Shown here in pieces: positions 42,558 through 52,725 of a stretch of DNA of 64,000 nt. Below the pieces are notes generated by a model. It was not told the origin of the DNA and made no database searches. It saw nothing but the letters and a program-made list of their open reading frames with translations. The position numbers and the translations under genes were made by a program. Positions within the stretch are counted from its first letter, which is position 1. Every line of letters begins with the position of its first letter. The DNA is from Blasia pusilla (lineage: Eukaryota; Marchantiophyta; Marchantiopsida; Blasiales): contig CM114274.1 in NCBI GenBank assembly GCA_050084515.1, positions 38,812,001 to 38,876,000 on the forward strand, read 5' to 3'.

Positions 42558-42780
42558 ACTATTGTGCACATACACATCGCTACGCAATACATATTGTTAG
42601 TCAAATCCACACAACACCGCATCGCTCTTCCCAACATATGGATAAATCCTCACATACAAGAAATGAACTCATGTATGTACATGGAGACCATGCAACCACT
42701 CCTCTAGCTGATAGTTGGGTCTCCTTGACTCCAAATAGCACACATCATATCTACCTAACATGACCTATTATCCTATACAC
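42558..42780 (-). repeat. 3' UTR, purine tract and LTR tail before the LTR (copy 3)
   Basis: Between the PHD finger and the LTR: a decayed family block (GGAGTCAAGGAGACCCAACT, then CAGCTAGAGGAGTGGTTG), then a 150-base copy of the LTR's own 3' end (TGTATGTGCACAA at 42560-42573). So a truncated LTR precedes a full one. Confidence 0.6.
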
Positions 42781-43092
42781 ATCTAGGTCATAACCAACGT
42801 TCCATGGGAATTGCGTCAAGAGGGGAAGACAAACATGTCATATGCCACCCTCGAGGATAACCATCACACACCAACATGGTGTTTGCATCCCTCGTAGATC
42901 CGCACAACATACATCTCAAGCCCGCAAGTTCCATTGCCAAGATCGGATCCATGGTCTCATCCACGTTTGGAAGATGACCTAGCACACAGTCGCGCACATG
43001 ATCCTTCCAAACTATACCATCCCATCCCTTCAATATGAGGACTCGGGTCGGTAACACCTCGCATACACACAAAATCGTGCACCCTGCAGTGA
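42781..43092 (-). pseudogene. Integrase end and PHD finger (copy 3)
   Basis: Frame 42788-43072: VLILKGWDGIVWKDHVRDC (integrase tail), LRCMLCGSTRDANTMLVCDG, then YPRGWHMTCLSSPLDAIPME and RWL. The stop is TGA at a position where the same frame then reads PRCV and a second stop, so a Cys codon was lost and the protein normally ended just after the last Cys. The fourth zinc ligand is Tyr. Ligand spacing (C-x2-C, C-x2-C, x4-H-x2-C, C-x2-C) is that of PHD fingers. Confidence 0.85.
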
Positions 43093-44619
43093 CATGTTGT
43101 TGGGACCCTCATGACCAAACAAGTGCCAAAGCGGAACATCGGAACATTAGCGGGCTCACGCTAAGATGGTTTGCGCATTGGAGTGGTCTCGAAGAAGAGA
43201 CAAGAGACGATACACAAGCGAAGCTTCGCGTTTCGTCTCTTGTCTCTTCTTCGAGACCACTCCACTACAAAAGTAAACTTAGTGCCGCTCCTAAGTCGAA
43301 TACGAGAGCAATCCAATAATAGTACGATTTGTGGACCGCGTAAACAGGTGTGATGTTTACAAGAGTGAGCCAGAGGAGTCCAAGGTTGCACACTTAGTTA
43401 GCTTATTTGATAGGTTAGTTCTTCAGAACCACTCGAGGCTTATCGAAGAGGAGATGCTAATAATTCTAGGTGGTGCAAAGTGACAACTTGAGACTCAAAG
43501 GAATTGCGGGTTAGCCACCAAAACGCAATTCAATGTCAAGGGGTAGGTTGCCCATGAGATTTGACATAACAAAGATTTGCGTTGATAAGGGCATCAACCT
43601 TTAAAGAGGGGTGAGTGTCGCGACCCTCATGACCAAACAAGTGCCAAAGCGGAACATCGGAACATTAGTGGGCTCACGCTAAGATGGTTTGCGCGTTGGA
43701 GTGGTCTCGAAGAAGAGACAAGAGATGAGACGCAAGCAAGGCTTCGCTGTTCATATGTTGTGGTCGCGACTGAGAAACCTGGACCAAACGCGGATCAAGA
43801 CTTGAAAGGAGTCGAGTCTAGGAAGTGGGTTGCCAAAGGATGGAATCTAGATTTGGGACGCCACTAGCGTTTGAGAGTTTTCGACTGTATTTATGGCCAT
43901 AAATTTTAGCGCCAAGATGCGTTTGGATCGAGGAAGTGTGCGGTGGAAAGCTTATGGAAAGTCAGTTCAGGCGCACTAAAGATCTGTGCAAACGCACAAG
44001 TAGCGGTTGAGAAATAGCCGAAAACGACTATAAGTAGAGTCGGGTTGAGGGCCACAATGAAGGGCCCCAACCATCCTTTTGCAAAGGTGGGGGGGTTATT
44101 GAAGAACCCCAGAATTACTAGTAAGGGGGAAGGTCTCTGAGGGTGCTTGGGACTTGAACCTCACTTTGGGCGCCGTGGGGTGACTCAAGGGCACAGAACG
44201 GATTGCGGGTTTGGCGTTGGGCTTCAAAACCCAAACCAAGTCCAATAGAGGGATTAAAGAGATCCCATTGGATTCCAAGTTGCAACTCATGTCTTTGAGT
44301 CTCGGTTAGGAGCTCATGCAAGGTCCGTTGGATAGTTGGGACCGCTAGGCGCGCAAACGCTATTTCAAGTGCCTGGACTAACTAGAAAGTCTCGGAAGAC
44401 TTGCCGGTGTTTGGAACCTAGAAAGAGGAAAGAAGAAAGGTTGAGCTTGATGAGACGTCGGGTTGAGAACTCGGTGGGTTGGAACGCCGTCTGACCCAGA
44501 CCCGGCTAACGAGAGTGTGTGTTTGGATGCACGTCGGCGATGAGATCGTGTCCTACTGAACGTACGCTTTCGCAATGCTAGAGATTGACGTTCCATGAGA
44601 GTAGGGGCGCGACACATGT
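43093..44619 (+). mobile_element. Chromovirus deletion derivative with fold-back and target duplication
   Basis: Insert 43098-44614 (1517 bp) flanked by CATGT (43093-43097 and 44615-44619). It consists of the first 110 bases or so of the LTR, an inverted repeat (43180-43210 against 43233-43263, perfect 31 bp, with inner GCGAAGCTTCGC), part of the chromovirus 3' UTR, polypurine tract AAAGAGGGGTGAG (43603-43615) and a full LTR (43616-44614). It has no primer site and no coding region. It interrupts the integrase gene of copy 3. The paired duplication shows it moved as one unit. Confidence 0.88.
43616..44614 (+). repeat. LTR of the chromovirus derivative (999 bp)
   Basis: TGTCGCGACCCTCATGACC to GTAGGGGCGCGACA, intermediate in divergence between the young LTR pair and the copy at 20616. 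Small ORFs on both strands are LTR noise. Confidence 0.9.
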
Positions 44620-45860
44620 GGCATCGTGGATGTGAATTACCGTAAATACACACAATCTCCATGGTAGAAACTCCTAATCCGTGGACGATAACCACCTCCA
44701 CGAATGATCTTGTACCTTGATGTATCCTTGTGCTGAGCAATAGTTATGTTCTCAAATGGCATGGGAATAACTATATAAAAAATCTCTGCCCTCTAAGAAC
44801 ATGCTTGTGCCCACACATCCGGGTCATCAAGATCTAACATCTCTGCCATGTCACATCAAGAAGCTACAGGTAAATTTGGCTCTCTCCCACATAGCAAAAC
44901 ATACGGTGAAAATGATGCGGCAATAACCCGTAGCCAACCATGGAAACTATAGGTCCCACTCCCTCAAAAATCCTTGCTACAAGCCATACTTGCGTAATCC
45001 TCTCGTCACTATTTGTACGACTTTCTTTGCCAACCCATCCACCTCAAGATGATCTCTAGACGTTGTGCGATTATCTATTAGTGCCTAATTACACAAGGTT
45101 TGAAACTCTCCCCTAAACTCGATATCCTTGTCAGTCAACACCTCCACTAGTGCATCAAAATGGCAAAGCACATGATCCAAAAACGCATAAGCAGCTCCTT
45201 GGCTCGCCGTGTCTGGTAGTGCTACCAACTCCATCCACTTGGAGAAATGCTCCACCATGACCAACACGTACCTATGATTACACCCCGGAAATGGCATAGG
45301 TCCCGCAAAGTCTAGACTCCACCGATAACCTAAACCCATAATCGACAAACGATGCAACTACTGAATGGGAGCATTAAAAGATGCTCACACTTAGTTACAT
45401 ACCATGCACCTGACTACAAATTTTTGAATCTCTGTGTGCATGTCACGCCACCAATACTGAACTTGGAGTAAGTTGTAAGTACCCTTTATTCCAATATGCC
45501 CAAACTCCTCGTGGGCATGTCGCACTACACGTGCGTGTTGGGAAGAATGAGTCATCACTCGTATCCTACCATCTTCCCATATCCATAGAATATGTGTCCC
45601 CTCCTACTTGAACCTCTTGGCTTTCTATAGGATCCGATCTCGCTTTGTAGCACTTACTATGCTCGCTATGACCCCAATACATAGAAACTCCACACCCTCC
45701 ACGTCATCATGGATATCACGACTACATGTTGCCTCCTTATTGACCTCAAGATCTGGAGCCTCATCATCTGATCCCACCATTAGATTGACCACTTACTACT
45801 GACCTATCATGGTCAACCAAGAAAGAAAAGTAGATGCATGCCAACCGAGCACCATCTCCT
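44620..45860 (-). pseudogene. Integrase core and zinc-binding domain (copy 3)
   Basis: Minus frames: 45085-45357 holds the integrase core start (RLSIMGLGYRWSLDFAGPMP, LVMVEHFSKWMELVALPD, LTDKDIEFRGEFQTLCN). Upstream are HAHEEFGHIGIKGTYNLL and YWWRDMHTE (about 45430-45525) from the zinc-binding domain. Downstream are DLDDPDVWAQACS and TIAQHKDTSRYKIIRGGGYR toward 44690. Several stops are present. The gene continues across the inserted derivative at 43092. Confidence 0.85.
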
Positions 45861-46990
45861 CATCAGTCTCTCTATGCCATTGAGCTCCTCTGATGTCTCT
45901 CTAATTGGGACATAGGTTACGACTCAACCCTTCCGCATCCTAGATTGACCAACCTGGCCTTTGAACCACCTCAAACTCGTACTCCTACAATAATAGAGTC
46001 GGGCTAGCAAGCTTCCCCGTAAGCTTGTCAGACTCCATCAACCACCTCAAACAGTTGATGATTAATGATAAGTGTGAAAGGGTTGTCAAATAGATAACAC
46101 TTGAAATATGCGATGGCTCACACTACAATCAAGCACTCTCCCTCATAAGAGTTGTACTTTGCCTTTGCAATGTCATTGAGCTCCTAAAATGATCGCTCTT
46201 GATCATTTCTTCAGTCCATATAATTACAATCTCCAAAATACCTCCTCCAAGTGTTACTTATGCTTCTCAATTGAGGAACTAAAGATAGGAATATCATTCA
46301 TGTAACACCGTACAAAATCCAAGCCAACTTTAATCCTATCCATCACTCTCTGGAACTACGTAGGGACATTCTTCAACCCAAAAGGTAAGAACCGCCATTA
46401 ATACAAACAATCTCTCTTGAATTGATCCATCCCCCAAAAAATTTTCTTCTCCCTAACCTCCATCCTGATAGGAAGCTAATGATAACCAACACTGAGATCT
46501 AAAGTTCTGAAGATCTTTGCATGCCCTACCACATCAAAAATATCCTCATGAGTAGGCATGGCATACTGATCTTACTTGGTCTATCGGTTGATATGACGGT
46601 AATCTCCACACATCCACCTATCTCTCCAATTACCATACATATCCTTCTTCGTCGGTGTGACTGTGGCACCTGCATACTCCCCATGCGATAACTCCACAAG
46701 TCCTACCTCTCACAAGTCCTAACTCCTACTCTAAATCAATGCTTGCTCCATGTCGACGAAAGATCGGCGTATCACCAGCCAAATCTTTCCGTATCCCAAG
46801 ACCCTTCAAAGTGCCCAAAATTAAATCTCTCGTACGGAAGGAAAAACAACACACATACCCTCTCACAAATTAAACCTATGGATCTGGCATCTCTCTTCTC
46901 TTGTCAACTCAAGACTTGTCACATGCTTCCCAGTCTCCATGGTGACCTCAATTGTAGACGATGCGACCTCTGGCTTTGGTTGCTATGTAG
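45861..46990 (-). pseudogene. Reverse transcriptase and RNase H (copy 3)
   Basis: Strongly decayed. On the minus strand one can follow the lead-in (SHGEYAGATVTPTKKDMYGN, about 46630-46700), the first reverse transcriptase block (about 46500-46620), the segment around the YxDD box (about 46280-46330, in the order of copy 4) and RNase H traces (about 45980-46190). There are no long open frames. Assignment rests on collinearity with copies 2 and 4. Confidence 0.7.
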
Positions 46991-47289
46991 CAACCCTAGC
47001 CACCTCCGCTACAACCATCCCACTTTGACTTCCCTCATCATGCTCCATACTTGAAAAATGAGCATATGCTACTATAGACACCTTCGTACTCTTTGCTTGA
47101 ACGATGTCCCAAGAAGTCCATGGGTGCCTATCTCTCCTCGCCCCGCCCCACCCCCACCAATGCCTCTACAGACCATGTAAACAGTGCGCTAACTCATGGA
47201 TGTAACGGTGTGGATGACACTCTTAGCCGTCTCTACTCAACCATACCTAGATTGAACATCCATGTGAGACAATTGAGGTCCATCATCTC

Positions 47290-48705
47290 CCCCAAAATCT
47301 ATCTTCGTGTTGTCTCGGTCATATTTGGCACCACCATAGCACGATTAGCGAACCCCATGGCGCACTCACGCTCATCAGCAGTATGCTCCCCTAATACTCG
47401 AGTCTCCTCATCCTGAATCATGCCTAGCCCTCCTTGAAAAAATGCATGGGATGCTATAAAGCTCACGGACGTAGGTAAGGTTACCCTCAACTATCCTACC
47501 ATGTTGGCTATCACCAACGGTGGTCTTCTCCCACATCACCATGCCAGATCAATGCCCTAGAACCAGGATCACATCCATTGTCAAGTGTGGTGTCTCTGAA
47601 CTCCATCATAAGCTCGCCTTAGTACCTCTGATGATAGCAGGTTTGTCCACCACAACTATGGACGGTGTGCGTGTGATCCTACTACATCCAAAAATACGGT
47701 AGGTCCCAACCACAACCTTACATGATGAACACTTGTCATCACCCGTACACGAGTGTCTCCCATCAGTGGCATGCTCTCCAGAATGTATGGCAGAGAAGAT
47801 GTCCGACTCTCCGGCAACTATCGTAATACTTGGAGCATCTCCCAAAACATCCCTCACCTTGGATCCTACAATCCAAACCTCGGCCACCCGATGAATGATC
47901 TGACATGGCCATCGAGCAATCACCAAATGAATGGTTTCAACTCTATCTCGGTCATGTGCCCCCAATAATTAAATGTCGGCGGGTAGTGTATGTTGGTAAC
48001 CAACCCCATGTTGCACATACCAGCAATAAATCAGGATATCTCTAGACCAACCTCACCACATAATGCATTGAGACTCATCGTACGATCTCATCTCTCTTCA
48101 CTTAAAGGTACTGATGTAACCGTATGTGTGCTTGCAACACTTTTGCCAATCCTGTGTTGATCCCTCCAAAGAGATCTAATACCTTGACACCTTCCTCTGG
48201 ACACTGCCACATAATGGATGTGATATCCAATGGTGTCAATGTCTCCACTCCATAAGCTTGATCGTTACCTAAATCTAGATCTCTCTTCTTCGAGACAAAG
48301 GCATGACTCCACGTCTACCTCACAAGATCGTTTGCACTCCTTGGCAACTCACGCCTCGTATCCCACAATGGTGAAGAGGTGTCAACAACATGGGAAGAGA
48401 CACCCATCATGGCATGACTCTTCGTAGGATTATCCTCTACCAAAATGTCCTCCACATCTGCATTCCCCTCCAACAAATCTCCTCGCCAATTAACACCACC
48501 TATGAAAGCTGCCAACGTGGTAAGCAACGGTATCCTCCCAAAAATAAACAATGAACTTTGAGGGATATGGTATAACACGATACTTCCTACCAACACATCG
48601 TACAACTCAGTTGGTGTTAAGATCGCACGTGTGCGCACCATAGCAATGTTCGTCGCGTGCTCTGGATGGAATCTAACAACTATCTCTTGTTGAGTCATAT
48701 ACTAT
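47290..48705 (-). pseudogene. Retrotransposon-encoded DNMT3-like C5-cytosine methyltransferase (copy 3)
   Basis: The N-terminal conserved region is open at 48315-48698 (EIVVRFHPEHATNIAMVRTR, TPTELYDVLVGSIVLY, GDLLEGNADVEDILVED). Then motif I KVLDLFGGINTGLAKVL (48147-48182, minus), motif IV VIARWPCQIIHR (catalytic Cys codon 47903-47905, intact Pro-Cys-Gln), an FWEMLQV block, motif VI degraded to YILESMPLMGD, motif VIII HAHRP-stop-LWWTN (47641-47673) and motif IX DERECAMGF (in 47299-47490). It complements the plus copy at 28479-30120: there Gln of PCQ is a stop but ENV is intact. It would methylate cytosine with S-adenosylmethionine in a functional copy. Dead here. Confidence 0.85.
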
Positions 48706-49865
48706 GTAGGTGATACGCTTCCAATATAGGTTTGTATTTGAAAGGGATAAGACTCAATGTCGCTTGTTCGTTACCCCAAATCCAAACATGTCACCTTCAC
48801 AACATCAAAGGTTGCGCTCTCGAATCAAGTAGGACGCACTACAAGTGGTACATTGTACCTGTCAGACTAACCAAGATCCTTGGCTGCATGTATCTTGATA
48901 CAATGTGAAGACTATCCGATATAGATACTCTCAGGGTTTGGCTCCATCCCTAGCAACGTCATCGACATGGCCAAAATCCTCTAGTCCAACTAGTCGATGG
49001 GCAAGAGAAGCGTTACTTCTAGTGCCGACACTCCATCTCCTCTGGCACCTAATGGACCTCGACCACCACAACCAAAAACTCCTAGACTTGCCCCAAGACA
49101 ACCGCCCCTAGGCCCTTGGCCTACCTCTGATCATGCCTCTCGACGAAGCTCGAACCACATATTTCTAGTGTGACTATAACGATGGCAATAGTCACATTAT
49201 AACTATGGTGGGGCCATCCAAGGTGGCTCCTAAGCAATGGAAAGCTCCCTCAACACTCTACCATGATGTGATTAGTCCCTCTATCTATGGGGCCCACCAC
49301 ATTTCCAACAGGCCATCGCGAGTCCCTGCTAGGCAATGTAGGCCGCTATGGGTCATTGCTTTATTGGCTCATGATACCCGCCTTGCTCTCTAGGCACACC
49401 GGCCCACTCCCATGGTATTGGTGCATGTTGGGGCACTTGTGGGGTTACTGCAACTTGCAAACCAATTGACTCTCGGGAAAATCTTGTGGTCACCACCTAC
49501 TCCTCACTCATGTTGATCTCAATTTGCTCAGATAACTCGAAGACCACCTTTAGTGTGGGCTTCGTTGTGTGAAGCAGTATCACATCTCAGATTCTCCTCT
49601 GTAGTTCTTAGTCTGGAACCCCATACCAATATTGAACAGACTCCGTCTCAATCACTCAAAATGATCAGTCTACGCATGCACATGAATGCCTCTCTCAAAC
49701 TCTCACCCGATCTCCGCTAAAAATTGTGTAGACTCTTCAACTCGTTGGTTACACTCCCAACTCTCTACCTTTGGTGACACGACGCCCTATACGACCTCCT
49801 AACTTGCACCTCTTGCTAGCCAGGCTCTCATTAGAGCCCCTTACCCCGTCTTCTCCTCTCACAGA
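48706..49865 (-). pseudogene. Gag of PHD/DNMT element with two zinc knuckles (copy 3)
   Basis: No long open frame, but two CCHC-type knuckles can be read on the minus strand: ACWKCGGPHR (49281-49312) and CDYCHRYSHTRNMWFEL (49149-49196), where the last Cys is Trp. Between them and the methyltransferase region lies a Gly/Arg-rich stretch (GRGPLGARGDGVS). Upstream, 49500-49800 should be capsid but is too decayed to confirm. Confidence 0.6.
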
Positions 49866-50495
49866 TGTCACATCTTACTTCGACGTAGGTAGAGTTCTAT
49901 TGCGTCGATGGCATAGTGAGTCAGCAGGCAATTCGGTTGTAACTTTGTCCCGTGATGTCGGATGAGATTGGCGATAGGTCTGTTGTGACGAGAATGTTAT
50001 TTATGACGATTTCCCTATTTTGGTTTTAGTCCGTCAGGTGATCCGTTGACTAAGTCAACGTTCACTCGATAACATATGCACACATGTTACCGTTGGTAGG
50101 GCTATTTTTGGGGTAAGAGCCTTTTTTGGCTCTACCCAAGGGTATAAGAGTGAGAAAGATTGCCTTCTCAAACCATATTTCTCATGTTTAGCCTTAGGAG
50201 CGCCTCTCTTGCATAGACGTGTGTGGATGTGTAGGAGTTAGGGTGTTAGCATCCGGATTTCCTCATAATAGAGGGTGGATATGGTTCGATATGTCGATGT
50301 AGATTCATGAATGGAGTTTTAGGCTGGATGAGCCATTTTTACTACTCTGGATTTTGTTGTGGGATCCTTTTGTATATGCATGAATATCTTTTGTTTATGT
50401 GTGGATCTACCAGTATCTTGGGGAAGATCGGTGTTGTATGGTGTATAGATATGACCAGCGATGTGGGTTGTGTAGCGATGTGTATACGTACGACA
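49866..50495 (+). repeat. LTR of the PHD/DNMT family (plus, 630 bp)
   Basis: TGTCACATCTTACTTCGACG to TGTATACGTACGACA with a TATA-like GGGTATAAGAG (near 50139-50150). Opposite in orientation to the element at 42781-49864, so it is a separate or inverted LTR. The 68-codon ORF inside is not a gene. Confidence 0.75.
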
Positions 50496-51394
50496 CAAAC
50501 CTTGCTGATCTAATGACCGCGTGCCCAACTTTGGCTCCTGCACTAATCCACATCTCATTGCATTTTTTTGGCCCACATCCCTATGCAGATGCATCCTTTG
50601 GCTCCATGGACCATGCTCCCAGATTCATACTCCTAATTCAATCTCCCACATCCCAAGAGCTCCCTCAGCCGCGCTCCCAAAACTACCAAACTCTCGTTCC
50701 CAACTTTAACTTGTAGCTCTGTTGCAGCCCTCACCCCTTTCGCTGTGGCACACTCTTTCACTCCTCGCAAGTATAACGTACCAAGCAAGTATGTTTGTAC
50801 CTCCCCACATCTTGCATGTACTCACCCGCGTAGTCCTTATGTTATTGCAAGCCTAAGATTTACACGCTTCCTTATGACACAACTTGCTTCCTTTTCTCTT
50901 AAGCGTACCTCGGCGAATGCACACAATCTTGTGCACCGACCAGCGCCCCCTTGTCATGACTTCTCCTTTGTGCACTACAAGCGCACCTTTGGGTCGGCCG
51001 TGCCTTCTCTCTGCCCTGCCTTTAAAGCTACATGCTCTCCTGTGAGGCTCTCTTGCTTATGATTAAAGGGATGTTCTTGTAACCTTCTCCAACCCATTTA
51101 CTAAACAACTCCCCCAACAATTTTAAGACCTAACTCTCCATCCTGCTACTCACAACATTCTCGCTATTTGACAACGCTACACTTGTCGCCACACTCCGTG
51201 CTACGCTCTGTTGCTTTCTCTTGTCAGTCTGCACCAAACAAATCTGCAAAAAATGGACAAGGCTTCCATGCATGATCTTCCAAATTAAAAATTGACAATA
51301 CACATGCCAACCAACGTCTCCAAGGGCTCCCCACCGAGGCACCTCGCTTGCATACCTACACACCATGAATTTCCCGTTGCCTCCTTGCATCTTT
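50496..51394. repeat. Repeated unit of unknown nature (first copy)
   Basis: Pyrimidine-rich on this strand. Its last 230 bases (for example CTCCAAGGGCTCCCCACCGA at 51329-51348, then CTCGCTTGC and TTGCATCTTTCT) recur at 59520-59735 in the same orientation, and in both places LTR sequence of the PHD/DNMT family follows. No protein recognised; short ORFs are unconvincing. Confidence 0.55.
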
Positions 51395-51857
51395 CTAATG
51401 TAAAAATCAAAGTAAAAATAGAAAATCCGGCCTAAACTCCACTCCTAAATCTACTTCGGCATATCCTACACTATGAAGGAATTTGGATGCTAGCAACCTA
51501 GTTCCTACCTCACACACGAGCAAGAGAAGTGCTCCACCGGCCCAACATGAGAAAGATGACTAGGCAAAGCCATCTCTCTCCTTTATCTAGCCTAAAAAGG
51601 CTCTTCCCCTAAAAATAGTCCTCTCCTTGGTAACTTGCGTGCATAGGTTATCGGTTGGCCCCTGATCTGCTCAATAGGTCATCAACTGAAAAAGACCCAA
51701 AATAGGGAAATTGTCCAAAGGATGTTCCCGACACAACGGACCTCGCGATAACTTCAATTGACACCTTAGGAGGAAGCAACATCCTATAGTCTGTTGATTC
51801 ACTATGCCATTGACATAGTAGAACTAACTCTACTTGTCGATAAACTAAGATGTGGCA
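51395..51857 (-). repeat. Partial LTR of the PHD/DNMT family (minus)
   Basis: From TGCCACATCTTAG (51857) through the same internal order as 41909-42557 (GGGTCTTTTTCAG, ATAACCTATGCACGCAAGTT). It lacks the last third, ending where the repeated unit begins near 51395. Confidence 0.7.
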
Positions 51858-52079
51858 CCTTATTGGAAGGTATTCATTGCTAATTTGAGAAGACCTCTTG
51901 GTTAGGATTTGGGTTTCTAAAAAATTTAGCAAAGTCTTGCAAAATTACACTTGTTTTCCAAATATCTATCATATTGGTTGCTTATTGTGGGAATTTTTAA
52001 TGGTCTTCTTATTTGACATATATTAGATCCTATGAATTGTGAAAAAAAAGTAGAAAAAAAATCAATCAAAACTCTCTTT
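51858..52079. other. Start of AT-rich island; no gene recognised
   Basis: Composition drops sharply in GC from here to about 58,960. Nothing recognisable in this stretch. Confidence 0.4.
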
Positions 52080-52725
52080 TCTCTAAGAAACAAGGATTCT
52101 GTTAGTATTATGCAAGACTTAAAAATAAGGGGCATAAAGTCTCATATATGGCTACAATCCCATCCATTAATGATAGGGATAGACCTGAAACCTTGGGCAA
52201 ATTATGTTCTTACGCTAAGGGTACAAACAACTTTCATAAGAAGAGTTGAAGCTCTAGATGTATTGAGTGGGTATGCAAGGTTCTTGCAAAATCACCTTCT
52301 CAAGGGTAAGTTGGGAGGCCTGAAATCTCGTGACCTGCATATTTTCATGCAACAACTTCCTCCATTATGTTTGAGAGGGCTTTTAAAACCTACGACACTA
52401 ATGATTATTATGAGAATTTCTAGAGTATTTTGAAGGTTGTGTATGAAGACTTTTGATCCTAGGAATTTTAGCCACTCGAGAGATGATGTTGCAATGACTC
52501 AATGTTTTATTGAGAATTCATTCACCTCTATAATTTTTTTAATATTATGATCCATTTGGTGGTTCATTTAGTGGAGGAGCCTAATATTCGTGGTCCATTA
52601 GGATGTCATTGGATGTAGTCCATTAAGAGGTGCTTTGATGCCTTGAAGGGATATGTAAGAACAAATGTCCAATCTGAAGGTGGAATGGTGGAAAGCTACA
52701 TCTTCATGCACTAGTAGAAGAAGAT
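52080..52725 (+). pseudogene. CACTA (EnSpm) transposase remnant with DUF4218-like part
   Basis: Frame 52032-52433 contains MQDLKIRGIKSHIWL and LGGLKSRDLHIFMQQLPPLC, LRGLL, the block that precedes DUF4218 in TNP2-type CACTA transposases. A second frame at 52550-52725 reads HLVVHLVEEPNIRGPLG, then IKRCFDALKGYVRTNVQSEG and GMVESY, typical of DUF4218, with one internal stop. These transposases mobilise CACTA DNA transposons. The catalytic part is not here; a minus-strand TNP2 fragment lies at 58190-58475. Confidence 0.8.

Larger units (their letters stand above)
42781..49864 (-). mobile_element. PHD/DNMT Ty3/Gypsy element, most complete copy (copy 3)
   Basis: Collinear minus-strand remains over about 7 kb, interrupted only by the inserted derivative 43093-44619. 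The order from right to left is gag with two CCHC knuckles, conserved pre-methyltransferase region, C5-methyltransferase motifs I, IV, VI, VIII, IX, reverse transcriptase, RNase H, integrase, PHD finger, 3' UTR and LTR. No aspartic protease signature was seen. Many stops and shifts make it non-functional. The order agrees with pieces at 24341-26335 and 28479-31735, so it is the family's architecture and not a chance assembly. Confidence 0.85.
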
